Below, in pieces: positions 1-8,637 of a DNA stretch of 64,000 nucleotides. This DNA is from Actinomycetes bacterium (lineage in GTDB: Bacteria > Actinomycetota > Acidimicrobiia > Acidimicrobiales > Acidimicrobiaceae). The stretch is taken from NCBI GenBank assembly GCA_021822605.1, contig JAKAQL010000008.1, forward strand, positions 1-64,000, given 5' to 3'. A model generated the notes under the pieces. It had not been told where the DNA came from, searched no databases, and saw only the letters and a list, made by a program, of their open reading frames with translations. Position 1 is the first letter of the stretch. Each line of letters opens with the position of its first letter. Both the position numbers and the translations under genes were made by a program.

Positions 1-713
1 TGAGCCTTCACGAGGCCCCGCTGCGAATCGAGTGCTACGACATGAGTCATCTGCAGGGCACGAACTATGTGGGTTCGATGGTGGTGATGGAGGATGGCCT
101 GATGAAGAACCGGGACTATCGCCACTTTGGTGTCTCTGTTCCAAAGAATGACGATTTTGCAGCGATGGAGGAGGTCTTACGTCGGCGTCTCGGCAGACTG
201 CTCGTGGAGGAGCAGGAGATTCCCGATCGGGGTAGACGTTTTGCCTATCGACCGAACCTTATTCTCCTAGATGGTGGTGCTGGACAGCTGTCTGTTGGCA
301 TCAAGGTCTTGGCGGAGCTCGGTTTGAGCGAGTCGATCGAGCTTGCGTCGTTGGCCAAGAGCTTTGAGGAGGTCTACCGCCCGAACCTCAACGAGCCGTT
401 GCGTCTACCTCGTGGCAGCCAAGCGCTCTACTTGTTGCAGACGCTACGGGATGAGTCGCATCGCTTTGCGATTACCTATCATCGGCGTCGCAGGACGATC
501 ACGGCAGAACAGTCTGTGCTTGACCAAGTACCTGGTCTCGGTCCAAAACGTAGAGCAAGGCTTCTGGAGCATTATGGTTCCGTCTTCGAGATCGCTCAAG
601 CCTCCTACGCGGATCTGGTGGCGACAAAGATCGTCCCCGAGACAGTCGCCGTGGAACTCGTTGGACAACTGACTAAAGTCTATGGTACCAACAACGGCTC
701 AAGCGAGGAGTAA
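1..713 (+). CDS. uvrC: UvrABC excinuclease subunit C, C-terminal part
   Basis: The reading frame is open from base 3, so the N-terminal GIY-YIG nuclease domain lies outside the window. What remains is the RNase H-like 5' incision domain, starting at IECYDMSHLQGTNYVGSMVV with the conserved metal-binding Asp of the ECYD motif. It is followed by the LLDGGAGQL block and a C-terminal helix-hairpin-helix pair (VPGLGPKRRARLLEHYGS) that binds bubble DNA. UvrC makes both cuts beside UvrB-bound lesions in nucleotide excision repair. It stops two bases before the next gene's GTG, so the two are probably co-transcribed. uvrC heading a rapZ-yvcK cluster is a familiar actinobacterial arrangement. Confidence 0.95.
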   Translation, partial: SLHEAPLRIECYDMSHLQGTNYVGSMVVMEDGLMKNRDYRHFGVSVPKNDDFAAMEEVLRRRLGRLLVEEQEIPDRGRRFAYRPNLILLDGGAGQLSVGIKVLAELGLSESIELASLAKSFEEVYRPNLNEPLRLPRGSQALYLLQTLRDESHRFAITYHRRRRTITAEQSVLDQVPGLGPKRRARLLEHYGSVFEIAQASYADLVATKIVPETVAVELVGQLTKVYGTNNGSSEE

Positions 714-715
714 AG

Positions 716-1471
716 GTGGATCTCGAAGCATTCCGTTCGTTGCCAGAGTGGCCAATGATCTTGCGAGACTCCTGGGAGACCAATGCAGGTTGGTGGCAAG
801 CAGGGTTTACGGAAGGCAGTGATGCCGAGTACGAGGAGCAGATCAAGCCGATCGTTCGAGTCGGTTTGGGCGGCGCTCACCGGGTACTCGATCTCGGTGG
901 TGGTGATGGGCAGTTGGCGCGGATCCTTGCGCAGAAGGGTGCAAGCACCGTCGTAGTCGACAGCTCGGCAGCCCAGTTGCACACAGCCCACCTGCGAGGT
1001 TCTTCTGCGGTATTGGCGACTGGTTCGGCGTTGCCATTCTGCGACGCGAGCTTTGATGGTGTGCTTGTGTGCCTTGTGCTAGAACATGTCGTCGAACTTG
1101 ATGAGGTGCTCAGTGAGGTATCCCGGGTGCTCGAGCCGAACGGTCGATTCCTGCTCATGCTCAATCATCCGATCCTTCAGACGCCCGGCTCTGGCTTTAT
1201 TGATGACGTAGATCTTGGCGAGCAGTATTGGCGTCTCGGCCCCTATCTCCGGGAAGATATCCAGATGGAGGAGGTCGATGCTCAGGTCTTTGTTCCTTTT
1301 GTGCACCGACCCCTCTCTCGATACATCAACGGCGCCAGCAGTCGAGGGTTGATGCTTGTGAGGATGGAGGAGCCTCCACCACCGCCGGGGTTTGTCGTCA
1401 GGGCTGAGGAGTATCGTCAAGTCCAAGAGTATCCACGTCTTTTGGTACTTCACTTCGAGCGACGCGCATGA
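716..1471 (+). CDS. class I SAM-dependent methyltransferase
   Basis: This 251-residue protein has the Rossmann methyltransferase signature. Motif I is VLDLGGGDGQLARIL near residue 57, an acidic residue ends strand 2 (VVVD), and a later motif is FDGVLVCLVLEHV followed by LEPNGRFLLML. It resembles UbiE/Methyltransf_11 enzymes, but the substrate cannot be read from sequence. The GTG start lies two bases after the uvrC stop, and its stop overlaps the rapZ ATG in an ATGA junction, so it belongs to the same transcription unit. A methyltransferase between uvrC and rapZ is not part of the usual gene order I know and may be lineage-specific. Confidence 0.85.
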   Translation: MDLEAFRSLPEWPMILRDSWETNAGWWQAGFTEGSDAEYEEQIKPIVRVGLGGAHRVLDLGGGDGQLARILAQKGASTVVVDSSAAQLHTAHLRGSSAVLATGSALPFCDASFDGVLVCLVLEHVVELDEVLSEVSRVLEPNGRFLLMLNHPILQTPGSGFIDDVDLGEQYWRLGPYLREDIQMEEVDAQVFVPFVHRPLSRYINGASSRGLMLVRMEEPPPPPGFVVRAEEYRQVQEYPRLLVLHFERRA

Positions 1472-2322
1472 GCCAGCTCGTCGTCGTTGCTGGCATGTCG
1501 GGCGCTGGGCGTTCCACTGCTGGCGCCGCACTTGAGGATGCCGGATGGTTCGTGATCGACAATCTTCCGTTGTCGCTCATCTCGAAAGTGGTGGAGCTTG
1601 GGACGCAAGGCAGTATCGAAAAGCTCGCACTCGTTCTCGGCTACCCCTCCAACAACGATTTCGGCCAGCTCGTGGAGCTCATCGACGAACTCAAGGCGGC
1701 TCCCATTGATGTCCATGTGATCTACCTCGAGGCCCGCGATGATGTATTGATCTCGCGGTTTGAAGGGACGAAGCGGCGACACCCCATGACAGCTGAAGGG
1801 CTGGCACCGGCGATCGCACTCGAGCGAGCCTCGCTCACCAAAGTGCGGGATCTTGCTGATGTTATCGTCGAAACATCGAGCCTGAGTGTTCATGACCTAC
1901 GTGCTCGTACGTTGGAGCTCGCTGATCCTATGGCCCTTCGACAACGGTTGCAGGTGCAGGTGACCTCCTTTGGTTATAAGTATGGGATCCCACTTGATGC
2001 CGATTTAGTGTTTGATGCTCGGTTTCTTCCAAACCCCTATTGGTATTCGCAGCTGCGAGGAAAGTCTGGACTCGACCGAGAGGTGCGCGAATTTGTGCTA
2101 GCACAGCCGGATACAGAGCCCTTTCTCGAGCACCTATGGCCGCTTGTCGAGTTCCTTTTGCCGCGCTTTGTGACTGAAGGAAAGTCCTATCTCAACGTGG
2201 CTATCGGCTGCACGGGAGGGCGACATCGTTCAGTGGTCGTCTCCGACGTGGTGGCTCGACGTATCACGCAGGCTGGTTATCCCGTGCAGTTGTCGCATCG
2301 AGACTTGGGGCGCAGCGAGTAA
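1468..2322 (+). CDS. rapZ: RNase adapter / nucleotide-binding protein RapZ (YvcJ family)
   Basis: This 284-residue protein carries an N-terminal P-loop GMSGAGRSTA in which Arg replaces the usual Walker A Lys, a common actinobacterial form. A WFVIDNLPLSLI segment follows, and the family's C-terminal block contains IGCTGGRHRSVVV. In E. coli, RapZ guides RNase E to the GlmZ small RNA and senses glucosamine-6-phosphate. In Gram-positives the orthologue YvcJ binds nucleotides, with a less clear role. The start overlaps the methyltransferase stop and its TAATG stop overlaps the next ATG, which implies translational coupling with yvcK. Confidence 0.95.
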   Translation: MSQLVVVAGMSGAGRSTAGAALEDAGWFVIDNLPLSLISKVVELGTQGSIEKLALVLGYPSNNDFGQLVELIDELKAAPIDVHVIYLEARDDVLISRFEGTKRRHPMTAEGLAPAIALERASLTKVRDLADVIVETSSLSVHDLRARTLELADPMALRQRLQVQVTSFGYKYGIPLDADLVFDARFLPNPYWYSQLRGKSGLDREVREFVLAQPDTEPFLEHLWPLVEFLLPRFVTEGKSYLNVAIGCTGGRHRSVVVSDVVARRITQAGYPVQLSHRDLGRSE

Positions 2323-3206
2323 TGCGCGCCGTGGCACTAGGAGGAGGTCACGGTTTGGCTGCCTCCCTGGAAGCACTGCGTGTCATTGCAGATGAGGTGA
2401 CCGCGATAGTCGGTGTTGCAGACAATGGCGGTTCAAGTGGTCGTCTACGTGAGCTCTGGCATGATTGCCCAGCGCTTGGAGATGCACGCTTGACCGTCTC
2501 TAATCTGTTAGGGCCGACGTCGGGGTTCGGCGAACTCCTGGAGTACCGTTTCCAGACTGGCGAACTGGCCGGCCATGCGCTTGGCAATTTGGTGCTCTTT
2601 GGTCTCCTCGAAAAGACCGGTAGCCTCGAGGCGGCTCTCCAGTATCTGGTAACGCTCGGCCACCTTGATGCGCGGGTGCTGCCTGCGAGTAATGCGCCTC
2701 TTGAGCTTCACGGTGTTGACAAGTCCGGTGTACCGTTGGTGGGACAACTCGCCGTCCATTGGTCTCCATCAGTGGAACGCGTCTGGATAGTTCCTGATGC
2801 TCCGCCCCTCGACGAGGCAATCAAGGAACTGATGATGGCCGATCTGGTGGTGCTCGGCCCGGGATCACTCTATACCAGCGTTTTGGCGACCGCCCTGTCT
2901 CCAGGTCTTACCGCTGCGCTTGCAGAGACAAGAGGAGTCGTGGTCTTTGTCACAAATCTGGCGCCACAGGAGGCGGAGACGCGTCATTACGATGAGGAGA
3001 TGACCATCCGTGCCCTCTTCGACCACGGCATCCGTCCCGATGTTGTACTTCTCCACCGTGCGCATCAGTTGGATGGCGTTGCGTCAGACTTTGCCAAGTA
3101 CGGAGTGGTGAGGGTGTGGGAGGGTCCTCTGAGCGAAGATGGGGTGAGACACTCCCCCCGGGCACTGGCGCCAGCGCTCGATTGGGCCATTCGCGTCTCC
3201 CACTGA
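2322..3206 (+). CDS. yvcK: YvcK/GlmR family gluconeogenesis factor
   Basis: This 294-residue CofD-like protein opens with the GGGHGLAASLEALR nucleotide-sugar-binding loop. It then has VGVADNGGSSGRLRE and, later, LGPGSLYTSVLATAL and FVTNLAPQEAET. YvcK/GlmR binds UDP-GlcNAc and balances carbon flow between gluconeogenesis and peptidoglycan precursor synthesis. Its position directly ahead of gap-pgk-tpiA fits that role. Its start is coupled to the rapZ stop. The whiA gene that commonly follows yvcK is absent; only 161 bases separate it from gap. Confidence 0.94.
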   Translation: MRAVALGGGHGLAASLEALRVIADEVTAIVGVADNGGSSGRLRELWHDCPALGDARLTVSNLLGPTSGFGELLEYRFQTGELAGHALGNLVLFGLLEKTGSLEAALQYLVTLGHLDARVLPASNAPLELHGVDKSGVPLVGQLAVHWSPSVERVWIVPDAPPLDEAIKELMMADLVVLGPGSLYTSVLATALSPGLTAALAETRGVVVFVTNLAPQEAETRHYDEEMTIRALFDHGIRPDVVLLHRAHQLDGVASDFAKYGVVRVWEGPLSEDGVRHSPRALAPALDWAIRVSH

Positions 3207-3228
3207 ACGATCGTCGGACCCCTGTGGC

Positions 3229-3390
3229 ATGCCGGAGTGGAGTGCAGCGCCGCTAGAGTTGACCCGTACCGAAGTGTTGAAGGTCAATAATGGGAGTGAG
3301 GCTGTCGTCTGGCTTGCTGGTGATAGCCCTGTGATACGAGTGGTCGATGAAACGATAAGGGGGCCTGATGGCATATCGTGTAGCAATTAA
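3229..3390 (+). CDS. possible 53-codon ORF between yvcK and gap
   Basis: An ATG-initiated frame of 53 codons (MPEWSAAPLELTRTEVLKVN...) fills the yvcK-gap interval and runs 23 bases into gap in another frame. I recognise no family, and it does not resemble any part of WhiA. It lacks a convincing ribosome-binding site. It may be chance, a small protein, or the leader of gap. Confidence 0.2.
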   Translation: MPEWSAAPLELTRTEVLKVNNGSEAVVWLAGDSPVIRVVDETIRGPDGISCSN

Positions 3391-4399
3391 CGGTTTTGGG
3401 CGCATCGGTCGCAGTTTTGTACGAGCGGTGGTGGCTGGCAACCAGCCGATTGAGGTGGTGGCAGTCAATGACTTGACCTCTCCGAGTGTCAACGCACATC
3501 TGTTGGCGTACGACTCCACCCAAGGACGCTTCCCCGGCGAGGTCCGGCTTGATGGCGACGACCTCATTGCAGGTGATCAGCACATTCGTGTGCTCAGCGA
3601 ACGCGACCCGTCCGCTCTCCCTTGGGGAGAGCTTGAGGTTGATTGCGTCATCGAGTCAACGGGTATCTTTACCGATGGGGAGCGAGCAGCTGCTCATATC
3701 AGTGCTGGAGCCAAGCGGGTGGTGATCTCTGCACCCGCGACCAACGTCGACGGTACCTTCGTGATGGGCGTGAACGACTCCGAGTATGAACCAGATCGAC
3801 ACAAGATTATCTCCAACGCATCCTGTACAACAAACTGTTTTGTGCCGATGGTCAAGGTGCTCGAGGACTCGTTTGGGGTCAATCAAGGTCTGATGACGAC
3901 GGTACACGCCTACACCAACGACCAAAACTTGTTGGACTTGCCGCACAAGGATCTGCGACGTGCGAGAGCAGCTGCTGTCAATATCGTTCCGACCTCAACC
4001 GGAGCGGCACGAGCGACGTCGTTGGTGATGCCTGCGATGCAAGGACGGCTCGATGGTGTAGCGATTCGAGTTCCAGTTGCCGATGGTTCGCTGACCGATG
4101 TGACGGCGGTTGTCCGCGGCTCCTGGTCAGTCGAGGAGGTCAATCACGCATTTTTCGAGGCTGCGACACGGGAAAGTCTCTCCAGGGTGCTCGTCTATTC
4201 TGAGGAGCCACTCGTCTCCACCGACATCGTTGGTTCCCCCGCTTCGTGCACGTTTGATTCCCAGCTCACCAAGGTACTCGATCTTGGTAACGACACTACT
4301 TTGGTAAAGATTTTCGGTTGGTACGACAATGAGTGGGGCTATACCGCACGCCTCGTCGATCTTGCCATGTTGGTCGGGAAGGGTATTGGGAGCCTGTGA
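3368..4399 (+). CDS. gap: glyceraldehyde-3-phosphate dehydrogenase, type I
   Basis: This 343-residue enzyme shows the N-terminal dinucleotide fold INGFGRIGRSFVRA and the catalytic motif SNASCTTNCFVPM with the active-site Cys. The anion-site segment TSTGAARATSLVMPAMQG and the C-terminal WYDNEWGYTARLVDL are also present. It oxidises glyceraldehyde-3-phosphate to 1,3-bisphosphoglycerate; the NDLT segment suggests NAD use. An AAGGGGG ribosome-binding site lies just ahead of the ATG. The stop overlaps the pgk GTG start, so gap, pgk and tpiA form one coupled glycolytic operon. Confidence 0.97.
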   Translation: MAYRVAINGFGRIGRSFVRAVVAGNQPIEVVAVNDLTSPSVNAHLLAYDSTQGRFPGEVRLDGDDLIAGDQHIRVLSERDPSALPWGELEVDCVIESTGIFTDGERAAAHISAGAKRVVISAPATNVDGTFVMGVNDSEYEPDRHKIISNASCTTNCFVPMVKVLEDSFGVNQGLMTTVHAYTNDQNLLDLPHKDLRRARAAAVNIVPTSTGAARATSLVMPAMQGRLDGVAIRVPVADGSLTDVTAVVRGSWSVEEVNHAFFEAATRESLSRVLVYSEEPLVSTDIVGSPASCTFDSQLTKVLDLGNDTTLVKIFGWYDNEWGYTARLVDLAMLVGKGIGSL

Positions 4400-5538
4400 C
4401 GCTATCGGCGATTCCAAGTATCGATGATCTTGCACTTGCTCCTGGGCGGAGGGTCCTGTTACGTGCTGACTTGAATGTACCGCTGCGCACTGGTCCCAAC
4501 GGCACACAGATCGTCGCCGATGCGTTCCGCATCGATGCCGCACTTCCGACGATCGCGCGGCTACGAGCGTCTGGTGCTGAGGTGGTGGTCTGCTCACATC
4601 TCGGGAGGCCGAAGGGTTTTGACCCAAGGCTCACCATGGAGCCGATTCGTGCGATTATCGAAACACACTTTCCGGAGGTGGAGGTGCTCGAGAATTTGCG
4701 CTTCGACCCGAGAGAGGAGGCGAATGACCCCGTGTTTGCCGCCGAGCTTGCAGCTGGGTTCGATGCCTTTGTCAACGATGCGTTCGGAGTCTCTCATCGT
4801 CGTCACGCCTCGATCGTAGGCGTTCCTCCGTTGCTGCCATCTGCAGGTGGAATCACCCTGTTGGAGGAGGTGAAGCATCTCACCCGGTTGCTTGAGATGC
4901 CTGCGCGCCCGTATGTAGCTGTCCTTGGTGGGGCGAAGGTTTCTGACAAGCTCGGGCTACTCAATGCGCTTGTCCAGCAGGTGGATACGTTACTCGTGGG
5001 CGGTGGGATGTGTTTTACCTTCCTTGCCGCTGAGGGCATTGAGGTTGGTGATTCCTTGGTGGAGGAGCAGATGATCGATCAGTGCCAACACCTGCTTGCC
5101 ACTGGTAAGGTAGTGCTTCCGGTTGATGTGATGGGTCTCGCATCGAATGACAGCTTTGGACCGGATGGGGGTAATGGCGTGGCTCAGCGCTTCGGGCTGG
5201 GTGTCCCTCCCGGATACCGCGGGCTTGACATCGGCGCAGCTACCATCGAGCGATTTAGCGAGTTTCTGGTTGGGGCGCGTTCGATTCTCTGGAACGGACC
5301 CATGGGAGTCTTCGAAGATCCTCGATTTCGATTGGGCACAGATGGCGTCGCCGCGGCGATCGGTCGGTCGGATGCCTACAGCGTCGTCGGTGGTGGTGAC
5401 TCTGTCGCTGCATTGCATCAGGCAGGTCTGGCTGAGAACGTGTCGCATCTCTCCACCGGCGGTGGGGCTACCCTTGAGTATCTCGAGCACGGTGACTTGG
5501 TTGGATTAGCTGCCCTACGACATTCAAGGGAGCCCTAA
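4396..5538 (+). CDS. pgk: phosphoglycerate kinase
   Basis: I place the start at the GTG overlapping the gap stop (GTGA) rather than at the track's ATG inside gap. The resulting 380-residue protein begins close to the family motif RRVLLRADLNVPL. The CSHLGRPKG substrate loop, VAVLGGAKVSDKLGLL and the C-terminal nucleotide loop VVGGGDSVAALHQ with STGGGATLEYLE are all present. It transfers phosphate from 1,3-bisphosphoglycerate to ADP. Its TAA overlaps the tpiA ATG. Confidence 0.96.
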   Translation: MTLSAIPSIDDLALAPGRRVLLRADLNVPLRTGPNGTQIVADAFRIDAALPTIARLRASGAEVVVCSHLGRPKGFDPRLTMEPIRAIIETHFPEVEVLENLRFDPREEANDPVFAAELAAGFDAFVNDAFGVSHRRHASIVGVPPLLPSAGGITLLEEVKHLTRLLEMPARPYVAVLGGAKVSDKLGLLNALVQQVDTLLVGGGMCFTFLAAEGIEVGDSLVEEQMIDQCQHLLATGKVVLPVDVMGLASNDSFGPDGGNGVAQRFGLGVPPGYRGLDIGAATIERFSEFLVGARSILWNGPMGVFEDPRFRLGTDGVAAAIGRSDAYSVVGGGDSVAALHQAGLAENVSHLSTGGGATLEYLEHGDLVGLAALRHSREP

Positions 5539-6350
5539 TGAACCGTAAGTATGACGATCTTCTCCCCAGCCCAGATCCGGTGAGTCATCGGCTACGACTT
5601 ATCTCCGCCAATTGGAAGATGAATCTCAATCATCTGGAGGCGATCGCGCTCGTGCAGAAACTCTACCACCTTCTACGTCCAGAGGATTTTCGGTACGCCG
5701 AGATCAGTATTCATCCTCCCTTCACCTCATTACGGTCGCTACAGCTCAGCTTTGAGGCCGACCGAATGCCCTTTACGCTCGGTGCTCAGAACGTCTCTGA
5801 CCAGGCTTCAGGTGCCTTCACTGGGGAGGTGTCAGCACAGATGCTCGCCAAGCTAGGTGTGGGTTACGTGATCGTAGGGCACTCCGAGCGCCGCCGTCTT
5901 TTTGGTGAGACCTCCGAGGAGGTTGCGCGCAAGGCGATCGCCGTACAGGGGACGGGCATGCATCCAATCGTCTGTATCGGAGAGTCAAATGATGAGCGTC
6001 GCGCCGGCCAGACACTGGAGGTACTCACTCACCAGCTCGACCCGATCCTTAGCACCTATCCAGCCAAAGATCTTGATGGTGTGGTGATCGCCTATGAACC
6101 CATTTGGGCCATCGGGACTGGCGAGTCGGCCGAGCCGGAGGTTGTTGAGGAGACGGGCATGGCAATTCGCCATCTGTTGACCGAGCGTGTTGGAGCGGAG
6201 ACCGCTTCGCGCATCCGTTTGCAGTATGGCGGATCGGTAAATCCAGGGAATGCGCATGAGTTTATGAGCCTCGGCGATATCGATGGTCTTTTGGTCGGAG
6301 GTGCTAGCCTGGACGCAGATACTTTTGCCATGCTGGTCAAGAGTTGTTAG
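5538..6350 (+). CDS. tpiA: triosephosphate isomerase
   Basis: This 270-residue TIM barrel has the substrate motif ANWKMN, the catalytic His in VIVGHSERRRLFGE, the catalytic Glu in IAYEPIWAIGTG, and the phosphate loop YGGSVNPGN. About 20 extra residues precede the usual N-terminus, so the in-frame start may be slightly downstream. However, the ATG overlapping the pgk stop (TAATG) makes coupled initiation plausible. It interconverts dihydroxyacetone phosphate and glyceraldehyde-3-phosphate. Confidence 0.96.
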   Translation: MNRKYDDLLPSPDPVSHRLRLISANWKMNLNHLEAIALVQKLYHLLRPEDFRYAEISIHPPFTSLRSLQLSFEADRMPFTLGAQNVSDQASGAFTGEVSAQMLAKLGVGYVIVGHSERRRLFGETSEEVARKAIAVQGTGMHPIVCIGESNDERRAGQTLEVLTHQLDPILSTYPAKDLDGVVIAYEPIWAIGTGESAEPEVVEETGMAIRHLLTERVGAETASRIRLQYGGSVNPGNAHEFMSLGDIDGLLVGGASLDADTFAMLVKSC

Positions 6351-6470
6351 GTCAGGCGTCATCTGTGCAGTCGGTCGGGCGCTTCGATGATCGGTGGATG
6401 ACCTGACTTGGTTGGTAACGCTGAGCATCCGTTTAGCGGATACAAGCGTGCAGAGTTGATTGGAGATGCG

Positions 6471-6698
6471 GTGTTAACAGCGATCCTGGTGGTTCTTGAG
6501 GTGGCATCCTCGCTAGGGATGCTCGTTTTTGTCCTGCTCCACTCCGGCAAGGGTGGTGGTCTCTCCGATCTCATGGGCGGTAGTGTCGGATCAGCCGCTG
6601 CAGGATCGACGGTTGCTGAACAGAACCTCGATCGGATCACCATCGTCCTAGCGTGTATCTTTGCATTCTCTGCCGTAGCGTTGGGACTGAGGCTCTAG
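6471..6698 (+). CDS. secG: preprotein translocase subunit SecG
   Basis: A short protein with two membrane segments separated by the SecG loop: LTAILVVLEVASSLGMLVFV, then HSGKGGGLSDLMGG, then ITIVLACIFAFSAVALGL. I choose the GTG at 6471 (75 residues) over the track's 6408 start, because TTGGAG lies just upstream and the protein then begins at the first membrane helix, as in the family. SecG assists the SecYE channel. Its place after tpiA is the common arrangement in Gram-positive and actinobacterial genomes. Confidence 0.9.
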   Translation: MLTAILVVLEVASSLGMLVFVLLHSGKGGGLSDLMGGSVGSAAAGSTVAEQNLDRITIVLACIFAFSAVALGLRL

Positions 6699-6794
6699 AC
6701 CCTCTCGGTGAACTGCTCATGTCCCGATGGTTCCAGGTTTGCCGGCCTAGGGTTCTCGGTGTTAATGATTGTGCTTTTGTGCCGATAAGGCTGT

Positions 6795-7943
6795 ATGGAT
6801 GAGTCGTTGGTTCGGTACTTGGAGGTACTGCAAAGACCGCTCGCGTTGGTTGATGCAGACCGCGTGCTCTGGGTGAACAATGCACTAACGGATCTGCTTG
6901 CCACTGCGCCCGAGGACTTAGTTGGCAGTACACTTCCGATTGCGGGTGGTCTGAATCTTGATCGCCTTCGCCGCAGCTCGACCGAGGTCGCTCTCCGTCA
7001 CGCCACCGGTTACCTTCTTGACGTGGTAATCACCACGACCCTCGTCTCGCCGACGACGTGGATGTTGGAGTTCGCGATCGCCGACTATGACGATCACAAG
7101 AGCGCGGATTATTTCCGTAAACTTCAGGCTCTTGCGGATAATCTACCAATTGGCATCCTTATCTCCGAGACGGGCCTACGGGTTGGTTACGTCAACGACT
7201 CCTTGGCAAGCCTTTTTGGCCTGATTCCTTCGGATATGCTCGGGATGAGCTGGCTGGACGCTTTTCCTGAGGTGGATCGAGGGATGCTTCGCGGACTCGC
7301 GTTGACCGCCCTGACGGGGGTTCCAGTACGCACGACGATGGTGGTGAAAACCGAGCATGCCGATCAACGTACTCTTGATATCGCCTTGATTCCCGTAACC
7401 TCTCGCGATACCAGCGTCTCCTTTATCGGTACGATACAGGACGTCACTGAGCAGGTTGCCAATGAGGCTCGGCTGAGCTTTGAGGTTGACCACGACTCGT
7501 TGACCGGGCTCGCGAACCGGAGGCGGCTCGAGAGCGATATCAGCGATCGTTTGGCACGGTTGTCAACTGGAGAGCTCGGCGTCGCCATGATTGGTTTCTG
7601 TGATATCGACAACTTTAAGCTTATCAATGACACGCTAGGTCATCTCGCTGGGGACCGCGTTCTCATTGAGGTAGCACATCGTCTCCAGGAGACTGGTTTG
7701 GCGGCGTATCGATTCGCTGGTGACGAGTTTGTGGTGCTCATTGATGAGGATACGAGGTCGCTCGAAGAGATTGAGATCATGCTGACGGACACTATTTCGA
7801 ACGCCATTGCCATCGGTACCGCCCTGCTCAGCGTCAACACGTCGGTCGGTGTCGCTACGATCGAGGCTCAAGACACGGCGAGCGAAGTGATTCGGAAAGC
7901 GGATCGTGCGATGTATGACCGCAAGCAGATGAGGGCCTCGTAA
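6795..7943 (+). CDS. PAS-containing GGDEF protein (probable diguanylate cyclase)
   Basis: This 382-residue soluble protein has an N-terminal PAS-like region (about residues 8-110) and a second PAS domain (about 112-225, including GLRVGYVNDSLASLFG and VSFIGTIQDVTEQ). A GGDEF domain follows from about residue 235 (DHDSLTGLANRRRL, GFCDIDNFKLINDTLGHLAGD). The signature reads FAGDEF rather than GGDEF, a variant found in some cyclases, so activity is likely but unproven. No membrane segment is seen. Its stop overlaps the start of an HDOD gene (TAATG), which suggests the two act in one signalling unit. Confidence 0.88.
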   Translation: MDESLVRYLEVLQRPLALVDADRVLWVNNALTDLLATAPEDLVGSTLPIAGGLNLDRLRRSSTEVALRHATGYLLDVVITTTLVSPTTWMLEFAIADYDDHKSADYFRKLQALADNLPIGILISETGLRVGYVNDSLASLFGLIPSDMLGMSWLDAFPEVDRGMLRGLALTALTGVPVRTTMVVKTEHADQRTLDIALIPVTSRDTSVSFIGTIQDVTEQVANEARLSFEVDHDSLTGLANRRRLESDISDRLARLSTGELGVAMIGFCDIDNFKLINDTLGHLAGDRVLIEVAHRLQETGLAAYRFAGDEFVVLIDEDTRSLEEIEIMLTDTISNAIAIGTALLSVNTSVGVATIEAQDTASEVIRKADRAMYDRKQMRAS

Positions 7944-8599
7944 TGCGCAGCATTGAAGTAGCTCTGGCTGGAGTCGCAGATGGCGAGTTGTTGGCCGAAA
8001 TCATGGCAGCGGTTGGTGACGAGTCGATTGGCTTTCACGAAATCGCCGATCTTGTGACACGCGATAGTGTTCTGGCCACCGAGGTGATGAGGGTGGCGAA
8101 CTCGCGTTATTACGGGCTCGCCGGCGTCGTGCAATCCTTGCAGTTCGCCTGTTCTGTGGTCGGTGCTCTTGGTCTCCGAAGCATTACCCTCAGCGAGTTA
8201 GGTCGCCGTGGTGGACGCTGCCCGGTGGAACTCAATCTTATGAGCCAAGCGATCGCCGCGAAGGCTGGAGCGGTGGCTGCAGCCGAAGGGCTCGATGCTC
8301 AGGTGGCGATCGCGGCAGGCCTGGTGGTCAACTTGGGCCTTGTACTGATCGCTCAACAGGACCCGGTTGGCTTTGTCGAGATTCGTCAGTTGCCGTTGCT
8401 CCAACGTGAAGCCTTTGAACGTGAGCGCTATGGGGAGACGAACGGCGAGATCACCATGCGGGCTCTCAGGCACTGGAATTTTCCAGAGGCTTTTATCGCT
8501 TCGGTTGGTCAACAGGGCGACGATCGCCTTGGTGATATCCTCAGAGCAGTGATTCTTGACCTGCAAGAGCTCACCGATTGGGATATTGTCTCCTCGTAG
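7943..8599 (+). CDS. HDOD domain protein
   Basis: This 218-residue protein matches the HDOD fold. It has an early helix-rich part with DSVLATEVMRVANSRYYGLAG, an SLQFACSVVGALGLRSITLSE segment, and a diverged GLVVNLGLVLIAQQ in place of the HD-type GLLHDIG. As in HDOD proteins generally, the catalytic His-Asp pairs of HD phosphohydrolases are missing. It is translationally coupled to the PAS-GGDEF gene before it. HDOD proteins usually act as signalling or scaffolding modules; the specific role here is inference. Confidence 0.8.
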   Translation: MRSIEVALAGVADGELLAEIMAAVGDESIGFHEIADLVTRDSVLATEVMRVANSRYYGLAGVVQSLQFACSVVGALGLRSITLSELGRRGGRCPVELNLMSQAIAAKAGAVAAAEGLDAQVAIAAGLVVNLGLVLIAQQDPVGFVEIRQLPLLQREAFERERYGETNGEITMRALRHWNFPEAFIASVGQQGDDRLGDILRAVILDLQELTDWDIVSS

Positions 8600-8602
8600 C
8601 CA

Positions 8603-8630
8603 TTGACAGCACGGTCAGGTGGGCTACCAT
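8603..8630 (+). promoter_or_regulatory. sigma-70-type promoter giving a near-leaderless mRNA
   Basis: TTGACA at 8603-8608 and TACCAT at 8625-8630 are separated by 16 bases. Only seven bases lie between the -10 hexamer and the ATG at 8638. Initiation at the usual distance would begin at or next to the A of the start codon. There is no Shine-Dalgarno sequence in that gap. Confidence 0.65.
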
Positions 8631-8637
8631 AGGTGGT

